Of a stretch of 64,000 nucleotides of DNA, positions 44,768 through 53,886 are shown piece after piece (position 1 is the first letter of the stretch; each line of letters opens with the position of its first letter). The DNA lies in the NCBI GenBank assembly GCA_958437935.1, contig CAUBPS010000011.1, positions 1-64,000 of the forward strand, in the 5' to 3' direction. The notes under the pieces are model-generated. The model did not search any database and had not been told where the DNA came from. It was given only the letters and a program-made list of their open reading frames with translations. The position numbers were made by a program, and so were the translations under genes. The DNA comes from an uncultured Collinsella sp. GTDB lineage: Bacteria; Actinomycetota; Coriobacteriia; Coriobacteriales; Coriobacteriaceae.

Positions 44768-46327
44768 ATGGAAACGTTGATTCTCGCCCTGCTCGCGACC
44801 CCTTTGGTGTTCTCGCTCGTCATGGCGTTTTTGCCCAAGAACACGTCCTATAGCGTGTTTGCGGGACTCAACCTGGTCTCGGTCGCGGCGGTCCTGGTGC
44901 TGTCGCTTATGACCGCCGGCGACGTCCTTGTGAGCGGCAACACCGCCAACGCCCTTGGCCTGTGGTTCCACCTCGATTCGCTGGGCTCCATCTTTGTGTT
45001 GCTCATCGGCTTTATCGGTTTTCTCACGGGGCTGTTCTCGCTGCCCTATGTGAAGGCCGACATCGAGGAGGGCACCATGCCCGCCGAGCGCACCAAGCAG
45101 TACTACGCGCTGTTTAGCCTGTTTGTGTTCACCATGCTGCTCGCATGCCTGTCCAACAATATGATCCTCACGTGGGCCGCCGTCGAGGCAACCACGCTGT
45201 CCACCGTGTTTTTGGTCGGTATCTACAAGAACAAGACCGCCCTCGAGGCTTCTTGGAAGTACGCCATGGTCTGCACCGCCGGCGTGGCCTTTGGCCTGTT
45301 CGGTACGCTGCTGATCTACGCCAACGCCGCCGACGTGATTCCCAACGCCCACGAGGCCGCATTCCTGTCGTGCGTGCTGCCGTATGCCGACCAGTTCGAC
45401 CCGACGCTCATGCGCCTCGCCTTTGCGTTTGTCGTGATTGGCTTTGGCACCAAGGCCGGCCTGTTCCCCATGCACACTTGGCTGCCCGATGCCCACTCCC
45501 AGGCCCCGAGCCCTGTCTCGGCCCTGCTCTCGGGCGTGCTGCTTAAGTGCGCCATGCTTGTGATCATGCGCTTTTACGGCTTTACCATCCAGGCCGTGGG
45601 CGCCGAGTATCCGCAACTTTTGCTGCTGATCGTCGGCACGCTGTCCATTTTGGTGGCGGCACTCTCGATGTTTCGCCAGGACGACCTCAAGCGCCGCTTT
45701 GCGTACTCGTCTGTGGAGAACGTGGGCGTTATCGCCCTGTGCCTGGGTATCGGTGGCCCGCTGGGTGTCGCCGCGGCCCTGCTGCACTGCGTGTTCCACG
45801 GCTTTACCAAGACGCTTGCCTTCTGCGTGTCCGGCAACATCCAGCACGCCTTTGGCACGCGTAGCCTGGCCAAGATCCAGGGCGTCGTCGAGGTTGCACC
45901 CGCAACCGCCGCGCTCGCCATCCTGGCGCTGCTCGGCCTTGCCGCCTTCCCGCCCTTTGGCATGTTTATCTCCGAGTTCTTGACTTTTGTCGCCGGTGTT
46001 ACCACCGGCCCCATGTGGCTGGTCGTCGTGGTCGCCCTCGGTCTTACCGTGGCCATCTCCGCGCTCACCCGTATCGCGCTCAAGTCGGTATTCGGCCATG
46101 CGCCCCAGGGCATGGGCAAGCATGAGGCCCCGGCGCTCATGCTTATCCCCGAAATCGTCCTGGCTGTCATGATCTTGTGGTTTGGCATCGCCACCCCGCT
46201 GCCTCTCGTGCACGGTGTGGAGACCGCGACCGGCATCGTGCTCGAGCAGAGCACCGAGGAACTTCACGCGACGCCGATGTACCGCGCTGTGTTCGGTACC
46301 GAGACCGCTCAGAGCGAGGTGGAGTAA
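44768..46327 (+). CDS. hyfF: Hydrogenase-4 antiporter-like subunit F
   Basis: This third antiporter-type subunit has 519 residues. Signatures are FGTKAGLFPMHTWLPDAHSQ and APSPVSALLSGVLLK near residues 220-260 and YSSVENVGVIALCLG near 315. The gene begins three bases after hyfE and ends three bases before hyfG, and the spacing implies one mRNA. Confidence 0.9.
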   Translation: METLILALLATPLVFSLVMAFLPKNTSYSVFAGLNLVSVAAVLVLSLMTAGDVLVSGNTANALGLWFHLDSLGSIFVLLIGFIGFLTGLFSLPYVKADIEEGTMPAERTKQYYALFSLFVFTMLLACLSNNMILTWAAVEATTLSTVFLVGIYKNKTALEASWKYAMVCTAGVAFGLFGTLLIYANAADVIPNAHEAAFLSCVLPYADQFDPTLMRLAFAFVVIGFGTKAGLFPMHTWLPDAHSQAPSPVSALLSGVLLKCAMLVIMRFYGFTIQAVGAEYPQLLLLIVGTLSILVAALSMFRQDDLKRRFAYSSVENVGVIALCLGIGGPLGVAAALLHCVFHGFTKTLAFCVSGNIQHAFGTRSLAKIQGVVEVAPATAALAILALLGLAAFPPFGMFISEFLTFVAGVTTGPMWLVVVVALGLTVAISALTRIALKSVFGHAPQGMGKHEAPALMLIPEIVLAVMILWFGIATPLPLVHGVETATGIVLEQSTEELHATPMYRAVFGTETAQSEVE

Positions 46328-46330
46328 CGA

Positions 46331-48103
46331 ATGATTGAAACTGAGAACAAGGTGTATGCCCGTCGCTGCGAGAGCCATGTCGAGGCCCTGCGCCGCGCCG
46401 TTCCGGGCTGCATCGAGAAGGTCGAGTGGCAGTGCGAGGACCAGCTGACGATCACCGTCAAGCTGGACCGTCTGCCCGAGGCCGTCCACTACCTGTACTA
46501 CGAGCGCTACGGCTGGATTCCCGTGATTGTCGGCAACGACGAGCGCAGCCTATGCGGCCGTTACGCCGTGTACTACGTCATCTCCATGGAGGGCGAGGAC
46601 CCCGGCTGGGTGACCGTCCGTGCCGAGGTCGACCCCGCCAAGATGACGTTCCCGAGCGTGACCCCGTTTGTCCCCGCCTGCGTGTGGGGCGAGCGCGAGC
46701 TGCGCGATATGTTCGGCCTGATTCCCGAGGGTCTGCCCGACCGCCGTCGCCTGGTGCTTCCCGACGATTGGCCCAGCGGGCTGTACCCGTTGCGCAAGGA
46801 TTCGATGGATTACCGTTTCCGCCCCGCCCCCGCGAGCGACATGGAAAACTACGAATTCCTGGCCGACACCAAGGGCAAGGAGACCACGCTCGTCCCCATG
46901 GGACCGCTGCACATCACCTCCGACGAGCCCGGCCACTTCCGCCTGTTCGTGGAGGGCGAGACGATCGTCGACGCCGACTACCGCCTGTTCTACGTGCATC
47001 GCGGTATGGAGAAGGTCGCCGAGACGCGCCTGAACTATGACGCCGTGACGTTCCTTGCCGACCGTATCTGCGGTATTTGCGGCTGCGCCCACTCGGTGGC
47101 CTACGCCGAGGCTGTCGAGCGCGCCCAGGGCATTCACGTCCCGCCGCGCGCGCAGTACATCCGCGCCATCATGCTCGAGGTCGAGCGCCTGCACTCGCAC
47201 CTGCTCAACATTGGCCTCGCATCGCACTACACCGGCTTCGATTCCGGCTTCCAGCAGTTCTTCCGCGTTCGCGAGAAGTCCATGGACCTGGCCGAGAAAC
47301 TCAGCGGTCACCGCAAGACCTATGGCCTCAATGTGATCGGTGGCGTGCGTCGCGACATCTTGGCCGAGCAGAAGCTCTCCACGCTCACGACCATCCACCA
47401 GCTGCGCTCCGAGGTCCAGGAGCTCGTCGACGTTTTGCTCTCCACGCCCAACTTTATTGAGCGCACGAGCGGCATCGGCATTCTCGATCGTAAGATCGCC
47501 CGCGACTTTTCGCCGGTCGGCCCGCTCATGCGTGGCTCGGGCTATGCCCGCGACGTGCGCTTTGACCATCCCTTCGACGGCTACGCCGATCCGGACGTCC
47601 AAAAGATGCACGCTGCTACGGCCGACACCTGCGATGCCTTCGGCCGTACCGCCGTTCGCATCCAGGAGGTCTACGATTCGATCGACATGATCGAGACCAT
47701 GCTCGAGAACTGCCCGTCGGGTCCCATCCTCACCACGGATTGGGAGTACACCCCGCACAAGTACGCCATCGGCGCCACCGAGGCGCCGCGTGGCGAGGAC
47801 GTGCACTGGGCCATGCTCGGCAACAACCAGAAGTGCTACCGCTGGCGCGCCAAGGCCGCCACGTACAGCAACTGGCCGGTCCTGCGCTACATGTTCCGCG
47901 GCAACACCGTGGGCGACGCGGCGCTGATCGTCGGTTCGCTCGACCCGTGCTACTCCTGCACCGACCGCGTGACGGTGACCGATGTCGCCGCCAAGCGCGA
48001 CCACGTGCTCGACAAGGAGCAGTTCGAGAACGTCTGGCGCGACAAGTCGCCGCTTGCGGGCGAGGGCACCATGGCCGCTCCGCTCGATGAGGAGGCGCTC
48101 TAA
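46331..48103 (+). CDS. hyfG: Hydrogenase-4 large (Ni-Fe) subunit G
   Basis: The 590-residue protein is HycE/HyfG-like. An N-terminal NuoC-like domain (about 1-170, with CVWGERELRDMFGLIPEG) is followed by the NuoD-like Ni-Fe subunit. Nickel ligands lie in RICGICGCAH (near 240) and DPCYSCTDR (near 540). The tail after CTDR (VTVTDVAAKRD onward, about 45 residues) corresponds to the HycE extension that the protease HycI removes after the Arg. It makes H2 from protons and electrons from FdhF. Confidence 0.93.
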   Translation: MIETENKVYARRCESHVEALRRAVPGCIEKVEWQCEDQLTITVKLDRLPEAVHYLYYERYGWIPVIVGNDERSLCGRYAVYYVISMEGEDPGWVTVRAEVDPAKMTFPSVTPFVPACVWGERELRDMFGLIPEGLPDRRRLVLPDDWPSGLYPLRKDSMDYRFRPAPASDMENYEFLADTKGKETTLVPMGPLHITSDEPGHFRLFVEGETIVDADYRLFYVHRGMEKVAETRLNYDAVTFLADRICGICGCAHSVAYAEAVERAQGIHVPPRAQYIRAIMLEVERLHSHLLNIGLASHYTGFDSGFQQFFRVREKSMDLAEKLSGHRKTYGLNVIGGVRRDILAEQKLSTLTTIHQLRSEVQELVDVLLSTPNFIERTSGIGILDRKIARDFSPVGPLMRGSGYARDVRFDHPFDGYADPDVQKMHAATADTCDAFGRTAVRIQEVYDSIDMIETMLENCPSGPILTTDWEYTPHKYAIGATEAPRGEDVHWAMLGNNQKCYRWRAKAATYSNWPVLRYMFRGNTVGDAALIVGSLDPCYSCTDRVTVTDVAAKRDHVLDKEQFENVWRDKSPLAGEGTMAAPLDEEAL

Positions 48104-48104
48104 T

Positions 48105-48821
48105 ATGCTGAAGCTTTGGAAGGTTAACGCCAAGGCCGGCGACGCGACGGTCAAGTACCCGTTTGCGCCGTTTCCCACCAACAAGGACATGCGCGGCAAG
48201 CCCGAGCACAACGCCGAGCTCTGCATCGCCTGCGGTGCCTGCGGCGTGGCGTGCCCGGCCGATGCCATTCGCATGGACACCGACCTTGCGGCCGATACCA
48301 TCACCTGGTCGATCGACTACGGTCGCTGCATCTTCTGCGGCCGCTGCGAGGAGGCCTGCCCCATGGAGGCCATCAAGCTCACCGAGGAGTTTGAGCTGGC
48401 CGTCATGAGCAAGGACGACCTCACCAGCAAGAGTGTCTATACGCTCGAGCATTGCTCGCGCTGCGGCAAGCCGTTCGCTCCGCACAAGGAGATTGACTAC
48501 GCTAAGCGCCTGCTGCAAAAGGCCGGCGGCATGGAGGCCGAGCAGGCTGCCCGCACCGTCGGTATGTGCCAGGAGTGCAAGCGCGAGCTCGACGCCCTGC
48601 GCGCCGCCTCAGCCGTAAAGACCGGCAACGCGCGCGGCATGGCTGCCAACGAGACGCTTGCGCCCGGTGAGCCCCAGGGCCCCGGCATGGAGTATCTGGG
48701 CGGCCACGGCGTGAACCCGGAGTATATCGACCGCGAGCTCAACCCCGATGCGCCCGAGATTCCCGCCGGTCCTGCGCCGGTCGAGGGCATCATCATGGAT
48801 TTTGATACGAAGGAGGAGTAA
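48105..48821 (+). CDS. hyfH: Hydrogenase-4 4Fe-4S subunit H (NuoI-like)
   Basis: The 238-residue protein carries two ferredoxin motifs, CIACGACGVACP and CIFCGRCEEACP (about residues 41-90), as in HycF/HyfH/NuoI. Then comes a further CSRCGKPF..CQEC pattern (about 120-160) that may bind zinc or a rubredoxin-like iron. It passes electrons to the [NiFe] centre. The start ATG 48105 overlaps the hyfG stop region (TAATATG). The C-terminal 60 residues are acidic and proline-rich. Confidence 0.88.
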   Translation: MLKLWKVNAKAGDATVKYPFAPFPTNKDMRGKPEHNAELCIACGACGVACPADAIRMDTDLAADTITWSIDYGRCIFCGRCEEACPMEAIKLTEEFELAVMSKDDLTSKSVYTLEHCSRCGKPFAPHKEIDYAKRLLQKAGGMEAEQAARTVGMCQECKRELDALRAASAVKTGNARGMAANETLAPGEPQGPGMEYLGGHGVNPEYIDRELNPDAPEIPAGPAPVEGIIMDFDTKEE

Positions 48822-48823
48822 CC

Positions 48824-49606
48824 ATGGCCGAACCCACGCTTTTGCCCGAGCGGCTTCAGTACCGCCCGACCAAGATCGAGCTCGACGAGAGCATCGAGAA
48901 GGCCAAGGCGACCCTTCTTAAGAAGATCAAGCGCTCGGTGTACGTCTACCGCGTTGACTGCGGCGGCTGCAACGGCTGCGAGATCGAGATCTTCGGTTCC
49001 ATCACGCCCGTCTTCGACGTCGAGCGTTTTGGCATCAAGGTCGTGCCCTCGCCCCGTCACGCCGATGTGCTGCTGTACACCGGCGCCGTGACGCGTGCCA
49101 TGCGCATGCCGGCCCTGCGCGCCTTTGAGGCCGCACCCGATCCCAAGATCGTGGTGTCCTATGGCGCGTGCGGCTGCACCGGTGGCATCTTCTACGACAA
49201 CTACTGCGTCTGGGGCGGCACGGACAAGATTCTGCCGGTCGATGTCTACATCCCCGGCTGCCCGCCCAGCCCCGCGCAGACCGTCTACGGCTTTGCCATG
49301 GCGCTCGGTCTGCTGGACCAAAAGCTCCATGCCGAGACCACGGTGGAGGCCGCCGGCGAGCAGGCCGATATCCTGCACCCCGGCGTGCCGTACAAGCTGC
49401 GTGTTGCCATCGAGCGCGAGGCTCGCGCCATGAGCGGCTACCGTTACGGCCGCGACCTGGCCAACGAGTTTATGGATACGCTCGAGGGTGCACCCAAGGG
49501 CGATATCCGCGGTGCCATGGCGCTGCTCATCGACAAGCAAGATGATCCTCGCCGCGTTGAGGTCTACTCGGCGCTGCAGGATTTGGTGCTGGCCGGAGGT
49601 CGCTAG
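48824..49606 (+). CDS. hyfI: Hydrogenase-4 small subunit I (NuoB-like)
   Basis: The 260-residue protein has the NuoB/HycG cluster motif. VDCGGCNGCEIEIFGS near residue 45, GACGCTGG near 113 and IPGCPPSPAQ near 145 supply the four cysteines of the proximal [4Fe-4S] cluster. It bridges HyfH and the Ni-Fe subunit. The start follows AAGGAGGAG. Confidence 0.92.
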   Translation: MAEPTLLPERLQYRPTKIELDESIEKAKATLLKKIKRSVYVYRVDCGGCNGCEIEIFGSITPVFDVERFGIKVVPSPRHADVLLYTGAVTRAMRMPALRAFEAAPDPKIVVSYGACGCTGGIFYDNYCVWGGTDKILPVDVYIPGCPPSPAQTVYGFAMALGLLDQKLHAETTVEAAGEQADILHPGVPYKLRVAIEREARAMSGYRYGRDLANEFMDTLEGAPKGDIRGAMALLIDKQDDPRRVEVYSALQDLVLAGGR

Positions 49607-50188
49607 ATGGAGCTCACGGACCGCTCTGGTTACTTTGCGGGCCCCGGCATGCTCGGCGGCTCTTTTGGCGATGCCTCGCGCGCAAGCGACGAGGCCGCCG
49701 AGGGCGTCGCCGACCCCTGCCTGGGCCATGCGCCCGACCAGGTGGTCTTCTACGAGCTCACGCGTAAGTTTGTGGAGACCGAGGAAGACGTTCCCCAGGA
49801 GGCCTGCGACGTGCTGTACTACACGCTCGCCGTGGGCCACCACACCGGCGTGCTCGACTGCTTTGAGCCGCGCCTGTCGGTGCCGGTGGATGTGTTCTAT
49901 TCGCTCGTCGATACGCTGCCGGAGGGGGAGGCCAAAACCAAGTTTGAAGCCATCCGCTCCTTTGGTGAGTGCCAGCTCGACAAGGCGGCGGTGCCGTCGC
50001 TGCTCGAGGCCTGCGATGCGCTGCTCGACGAGCGCGGTTTTCGCGGGTCGGCCAAGGCCGGCATCTCGGTGTTCGACGACGACTTTGGCCTGCATGCCCA
50101 GCAGGTCGCGTTCTTAATGAAGTTCCGCGATCTGGTTGAGCGCGTGCGCGATGTGTCGGGCGTGTATCTGACGGGAAGGTTGCAGTAA
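49607..50188 (+). CDS. hycH: Hydrogenase assembly protein, HycH-like
   Basis: The 193-residue soluble protein begins exactly after the hyfI stop. It is assigned to the HycH (formate hydrogenlyase maturation) group from the position before hycI, the length, and segments such as VVFYELTRKFV and YYTLAVGHHTGVLDCF. HycH in E. coli is needed for maturation of the large subunit, with an unclear biochemical role. It overlaps the next start by one base. Confidence 0.75.
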   Translation: MELTDRSGYFAGPGMLGGSFGDASRASDEAAEGVADPCLGHAPDQVVFYELTRKFVETEEDVPQEACDVLYYTLAVGHHTGVLDCFEPRLSVPVDVFYSLVDTLPEGEAKTKFEAIRSFGECQLDKAAVPSLLEACDALLDERGFRGSAKAGISVFDDDFGLHAQQVAFLMKFRDLVERVRDVSGVYLTGRLQ

Positions 50189-50691
50189 TGGGTCACGTTG
50201 TGGATGGACGTGTGAACGGCGCCCCGTTTGCGGGTATCGTACTCACTGCGGGAAGCGTGCTGCGTGCCGACGATGCCGCCGGCCCTGTGCTCTCCAAAAA
50301 GATGGAGGACGCGCCCATCGCCGGTTGGTACACCATCGACGGCGGCCAAACGCCCGAGGATGACATCATCGAGGTCAAGCGCGAGCGTCCGCCGCGTCTG
50401 GTTTTGGTCGATGCCGCCGACATGGCGCTGCCCGTCGGGTCCATCCGCTTGCTCGACAAGCGCGATGTGGCCCGCAAGTCGATGTTCACCACGCATTCGC
50501 TTCCTTTGTCGATTCTGATCGAGGAAATCGAGCAATCGTGCGAAGATATCGTCTTCATAGGGATTCAGCCGGGCGATACGGAGTTCTACAACCCCATGTC
50601 CCCGGAAGTCTTTGACGCCGTCGACGCCGTGTACGACGCCGTGGCCGCCAACGACTTTTCCCACTTTGTCCGCTTGGGGCAAGAGCAATAG
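50188..50691 (+). CDS. hycI: Hydrogenase maturation protease, HycI-like
   Basis: The 167-residue protein is a [NiFe]-hydrogenase C-terminal endopeptidase. The nickel-sensing residues are the Asp in LRADDAAGP (near 29-31), the Asp in LVDAADM (near 73-77) and the His in FTTHSLPLS (near 98). FIGIQPGDTEFYNPMS is the usual HycI C-terminal segment. It removes the tail of HyfG after nickel insertion. Start and upstream stop overlap (TAATG). Confidence 0.9.
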   Translation: MGHVVDGRVNGAPFAGIVLTAGSVLRADDAAGPVLSKKMEDAPIAGWYTIDGGQTPEDDIIEVKRERPPRLVLVDAADMALPVGSIRLLDKRDVARKSMFTTHSLPLSILIEEIEQSCEDIVFIGIQPGDTEFYNPMSPEVFDAVDAVYDAVAANDFSHFVRLGQEQ

Positions 50692-50730
50692 AAGCGCTTG
50701 TCCCTGCTGATTAGGAAAGAAGTGATTGAC

Positions 50731-51570
50731 ATGGCAGATTCCAAGGTGGAGTATCCCGCTCCCGATTGCCTGGCGCCCGCCGCGATCGAGGCCAAGACCG
50801 AGGTTGCCGGCGTGACCAAGGCTAACCTGCCGGTCGCTAAGGCCTTTCTGTTGGCAATGTTCGCCGGTGCGTTCATCGCCTTCGGCGGCCTGTTCTTTAC
50901 GGTGTTCTTGAGCGATAGCACGCTCGGCTGGGGCGCTCAGCGTGTCGTGGGCGGCCTGTGCTTTTGCTTGGGCCTGGTGCTCGTGCTGGTGTGCGGTGCT
51001 GAGCTGTTCACCGGCAATTCGCTTATGGTCTGCGCGCTCAAGAGCAATAAGATCACCCTGGTCCAGATGCTCAAAGCTTGGGTCGTCGTATGGGTCGGTA
51101 ACTTTGTCGGTGCCCTGTTCATCGTCTTTTTGGTGTACATGGCCGGCATTTACAAGCTCAACGGCGAGGCGGTCGCCAATTCCATGGTGAGCGTCGCCGC
51201 CGGCAAGGTGACGATCGACTGGGTGACGATCTTCTTCCGCGGCATCCTGTGCAACATCTTTGTGTGCCTGGCCGTGTGGATCGGTACCGCCGGCAAGACC
51301 GTGGTCGATAAGGTCGTGGGCATTTTGTTGCCCATTGCCGCGTTTGTGGCCTGCGGTTTTGAGCACTGCGTTGCCAACATGTACTTTTTGCCCATGGGCG
51401 CCGTGATGCATGCATGCGGCTACGGTGCCAAGGTCGCCGGCGCCGATGCGCTCAACGCCGCGGGCATTGCGTTCAACCTGTCCGCCGCCACGCTGGGCAA
51501 CATCGTGGGCGGCGCGGTTCTGGTCGCGCTCGGCTACTGGTTTATCTACGCCAAGAAGTCCGAGGCGTAA
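50731..51570 (+). CDS. focA: Formate/nitrite transporter (FocA-type channel)
   Basis: The 279-residue FNT protein has six membrane helices. Signatures are AKAFLLAMFAGAFIAFGG, GAELFTGNSLM, WVGNFVGALFIV, GILCNIFVCLAVWIG and FVACGFEHCVANMYF, where the His near residue 207 is the central pore residue of FocA. It moves formate (or nitrite) across the membrane and balances formate for the hydrogenlyase. ATG 50731 was preferred; a GTG at 50722 has better SD spacing. A terminator follows. Confidence 0.88.
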   Translation: MADSKVEYPAPDCLAPAAIEAKTEVAGVTKANLPVAKAFLLAMFAGAFIAFGGLFFTVFLSDSTLGWGAQRVVGGLCFCLGLVLVLVCGAELFTGNSLMVCALKSNKITLVQMLKAWVVVWVGNFVGALFIVFLVYMAGIYKLNGEAVANSMVSVAAGKVTIDWVTIFFRGILCNIFVCLAVWIGTAGKTVVDKVVGILLPIAAFVACGFEHCVANMYFLPMGAVMHACGYGAKVAGADALNAAGIAFNLSAATLGNIVGGAVLVALGYWFIYAKKSEA

Positions 51571-51592
51571 GGTATCGTCTGTTTGACGTTAG

Positions 51593-51627
51593 GCCTCCCG
51601 CGGGGCGTTGCCGTGCGGGAGGCTTTT
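51593..51627 (+). terminator. Terminator of the hydrogenlyase operon
   Basis: GCCTCCCGC and GCGGGAGGC pair around a short loop and are followed by TTTTT. Confidence 0.88.
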
Positions 51628-51692
51628 TGGGTCTGGGGCTCGATGCCGGGCTTTTGGCCTGTTGTGTTTGGCTGGTGAAAGGGGTAATCGAG

Positions 51693-53810
51693 ATGGCATC
51701 TGATGCTGAGCGTACCGGTCGCACCGTGGTGACCACGTGCGGGGGATGCTATGCCGATTGCGCCTTTGCGGCCCATGTTGAGGATGGGCGCGTGGTGGCC
51801 GAGCTGCCGGTTGTCGGGCATCCGTGCGCGGCGCGGGCCCTATGCGCCCGAGGGCGGCATCGCCTGTCCATGCCATTTGACGAGCGTGATCGTATCTTGC
51901 ACCCCATGCGCCGCCGCGAGGATGGCACGGGGTTCGACGCGGTGAGCTGGGACGAGGCGTTTGCACAGATTGCTGAGCGCCTTGCGGGGATTATTGACGA
52001 GCATGGCGCCCGTGCGCTGGGCATGACACTTGGCGTGCCCTCGTTCGACCGTTATTGGGCCTATCGTTTTATGCACGCGCTGGGATCTCCCAACGTGTAC
52101 GGTGCCGACGGCGCCTGCGAGGTGAGCCGCCTGACCGGCTGGGAGCACAGCTTGGGCTACAGCCCGGCCTCCGACCTGTCCCATACCGATTGCATCGTGT
52201 ACCTGGGGCGCTCTATCGTGGATTCGTCGACGATGGGTGCGGTCGATGCTTTGAACGATGCCCGTCGGCGCGGGGCCAAGATTATTGTGGTTGATCCGCG
52301 GCGCAGCGGTTCGGCCGCGCTTGCCGACCGCTGGCTGCGCGTGCGTCCTGGCTGCGACTTGGCGTTGCTGCTGGGTATTGCCCACATTTTGATAACCGAG
52401 GACCTGTACGATCGCGACTTTGTGGCCCGCTATACCACGGGCTTTGATGAGTTGGCGCGGGCGGCTGTCGCCTGGACGCCCGAGTGGGCCGAGTCGATGT
52501 GCGATGTGCCGGCCGAAGAGATTGTTGCGACGGCGCGCGATTTGGCTGCTGCGGCGCCTGCCGCCGTGGTCGACGCGGGCTTTCACGGTGGTATCGGCAT
52601 TGCGTATGCCAACAGTACCCAGACGGCGCGCGCTATCTGCCTGGTCGATGTGCTGCTGGGCTGCCTGGGGCATGCGGGCGGTGCGCTCAACCCGTCGACG
52701 CCGCTCGCGCTGGGCGACTTGGACCCCGCACACTTTGCGATGCCGCCGGTGCCGTGTGAACCCAAGTTGGGCTCCGAGCGCTATCCGCTCGTCGATCCGG
52801 TGCGCGGTCTGTGCACGACGATCGGCCAGTCCATTCTTGCCGGCGACCTGCGCGGGCTCATCGTCTATGCCAGCAACCCCGGTGCGGGTTACGGTAATGC
52901 GCAGGCTTGGCTGGATATTTTGAGGCAGCTCGATCTGCTCGTGACCATCGATATTCGCTGGTCTGAGACGGCGCGTGTGTCCGATTACGTGCTGCCCGAC
53001 GTGACGTATCTTGAGGCAGACCGCGGCGTGGGCACGGTGATGGGCGTAAATGACGCGCGCGTGTTCTACCGCAACGCCGTGTTGCCTGTGTTGCATGACG
53101 ATACACGCCCCGGTCGGGAGATCTTTACCGGTCTGGCGCAGGCGTGTGGTGTGGGGGAGTACTTCCGGTTTACGTCCGACGACCTGGCGGCGGCCCAGGT
53201 GGCTCCGTTTGGGATTGACTTGGACGAGCTCAAGGCTCGCGGTTGGGCCGACACGGGTGTGGTGCTGCCAGCACGTTCGGGCGAGCCGGTGATTCCGCTC
53301 GACGGCGGCAAGATTGCGCTGGCAAGCGACGTGTGGGAGCGCGCTGGTTTGGGTCGTGTGCCCGGCTGGATTGCCCCGATGGTGGAGCCGGGGCCGGGGA
53401 TGTTTCGCCTCATTAGCGGCAATCGGCCCTTCGAGTCGCATACGTCGCGCAGGCTCGCTGCGGCCGGTGCTGCCGAGGCGGGCTCCGACTTGGACGCCGT
53501 GCAGATGAATGCCGACGTCGCCGCGCGTATGGGCATCGCCAGCGGCGAGGTCGTCGAGCTCGTGAGCGACATGGGGCGCGATCGCGTGCGCGTGGAGACC
53601 ACGCCCTATCTGCATCCGACGTGCATCTTCACCTCGGCCGCTCCCGGCGGGCGTTCGTTTGGCGCCGATGCCGGTGGCGCTCAAGCCTTGGGCGTGGGTC
53701 CGCTCGACCATACGCCGTTGCGTTGGGACCCGTTGACGGGCGCTGCGCTCACCCAGGAAAACGCCGTTCGCGTAGAAAAGATCGCGGCACGCGAGGATAA
53801 TAGCGATTGA
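51693..53810 (+). CDS. Orphan molybdopterin oxidoreductase (DMSO-reductase family)
   Basis: The 705-residue protein has an N-terminal [4Fe-4S] site with Cys16, Cys19, Cys23 and Cys51 (TCGGCYADC and ALCARG). The Mo ligand is probably the Cys in YGADGACEVSR near residue 140, as in polysulfide, thiosulfate or arsenate reductases; no UGA is used. It contains RSGSAALADRWLRVRPG and ends with the molybdopterin-binding C-domain. No twin-arginine signal is present, so it is cytoplasmic. It has no 4Fe-4S or membrane partner subunit nearby, so donor and substrate are unknown. Start ATG 51693 follows AAAGGGG. It is flanked by focA and selA. Confidence 0.85.
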   Translation: MASDAERTGRTVVTTCGGCYADCAFAAHVEDGRVVAELPVVGHPCAARALCARGRHRLSMPFDERDRILHPMRRREDGTGFDAVSWDEAFAQIAERLAGIIDEHGARALGMTLGVPSFDRYWAYRFMHALGSPNVYGADGACEVSRLTGWEHSLGYSPASDLSHTDCIVYLGRSIVDSSTMGAVDALNDARRRGAKIIVVDPRRSGSAALADRWLRVRPGCDLALLLGIAHILITEDLYDRDFVARYTTGFDELARAAVAWTPEWAESMCDVPAEEIVATARDLAAAAPAAVVDAGFHGGIGIAYANSTQTARAICLVDVLLGCLGHAGGALNPSTPLALGDLDPAHFAMPPVPCEPKLGSERYPLVDPVRGLCTTIGQSILAGDLRGLIVYASNPGAGYGNAQAWLDILRQLDLLVTIDIRWSETARVSDYVLPDVTYLEADRGVGTVMGVNDARVFYRNAVLPVLHDDTRPGREIFTGLAQACGVGEYFRFTSDDLAAAQVAPFGIDLDELKARGWADTGVVLPARSGEPVIPLDGGKIALASDVWERAGLGRVPGWIAPMVEPGPGMFRLISGNRPFESHTSRRLAAAGAAEAGSDLDAVQMNADVAARMGIASGEVVELVSDMGRDRVRVETTPYLHPTCIFTSAAPGGRSFGADAGGAQALGVGPLDHTPLRWDPLTGAALTQENAVRVEKIAAREDNSD

Positions 53811-53886
53811 TTGACTCAGCCGATCGAATTGGCTGATAGTTTGACGTTCGAACGATTGATTCACCTTTGGTTTTGAAAGGTCGCAC

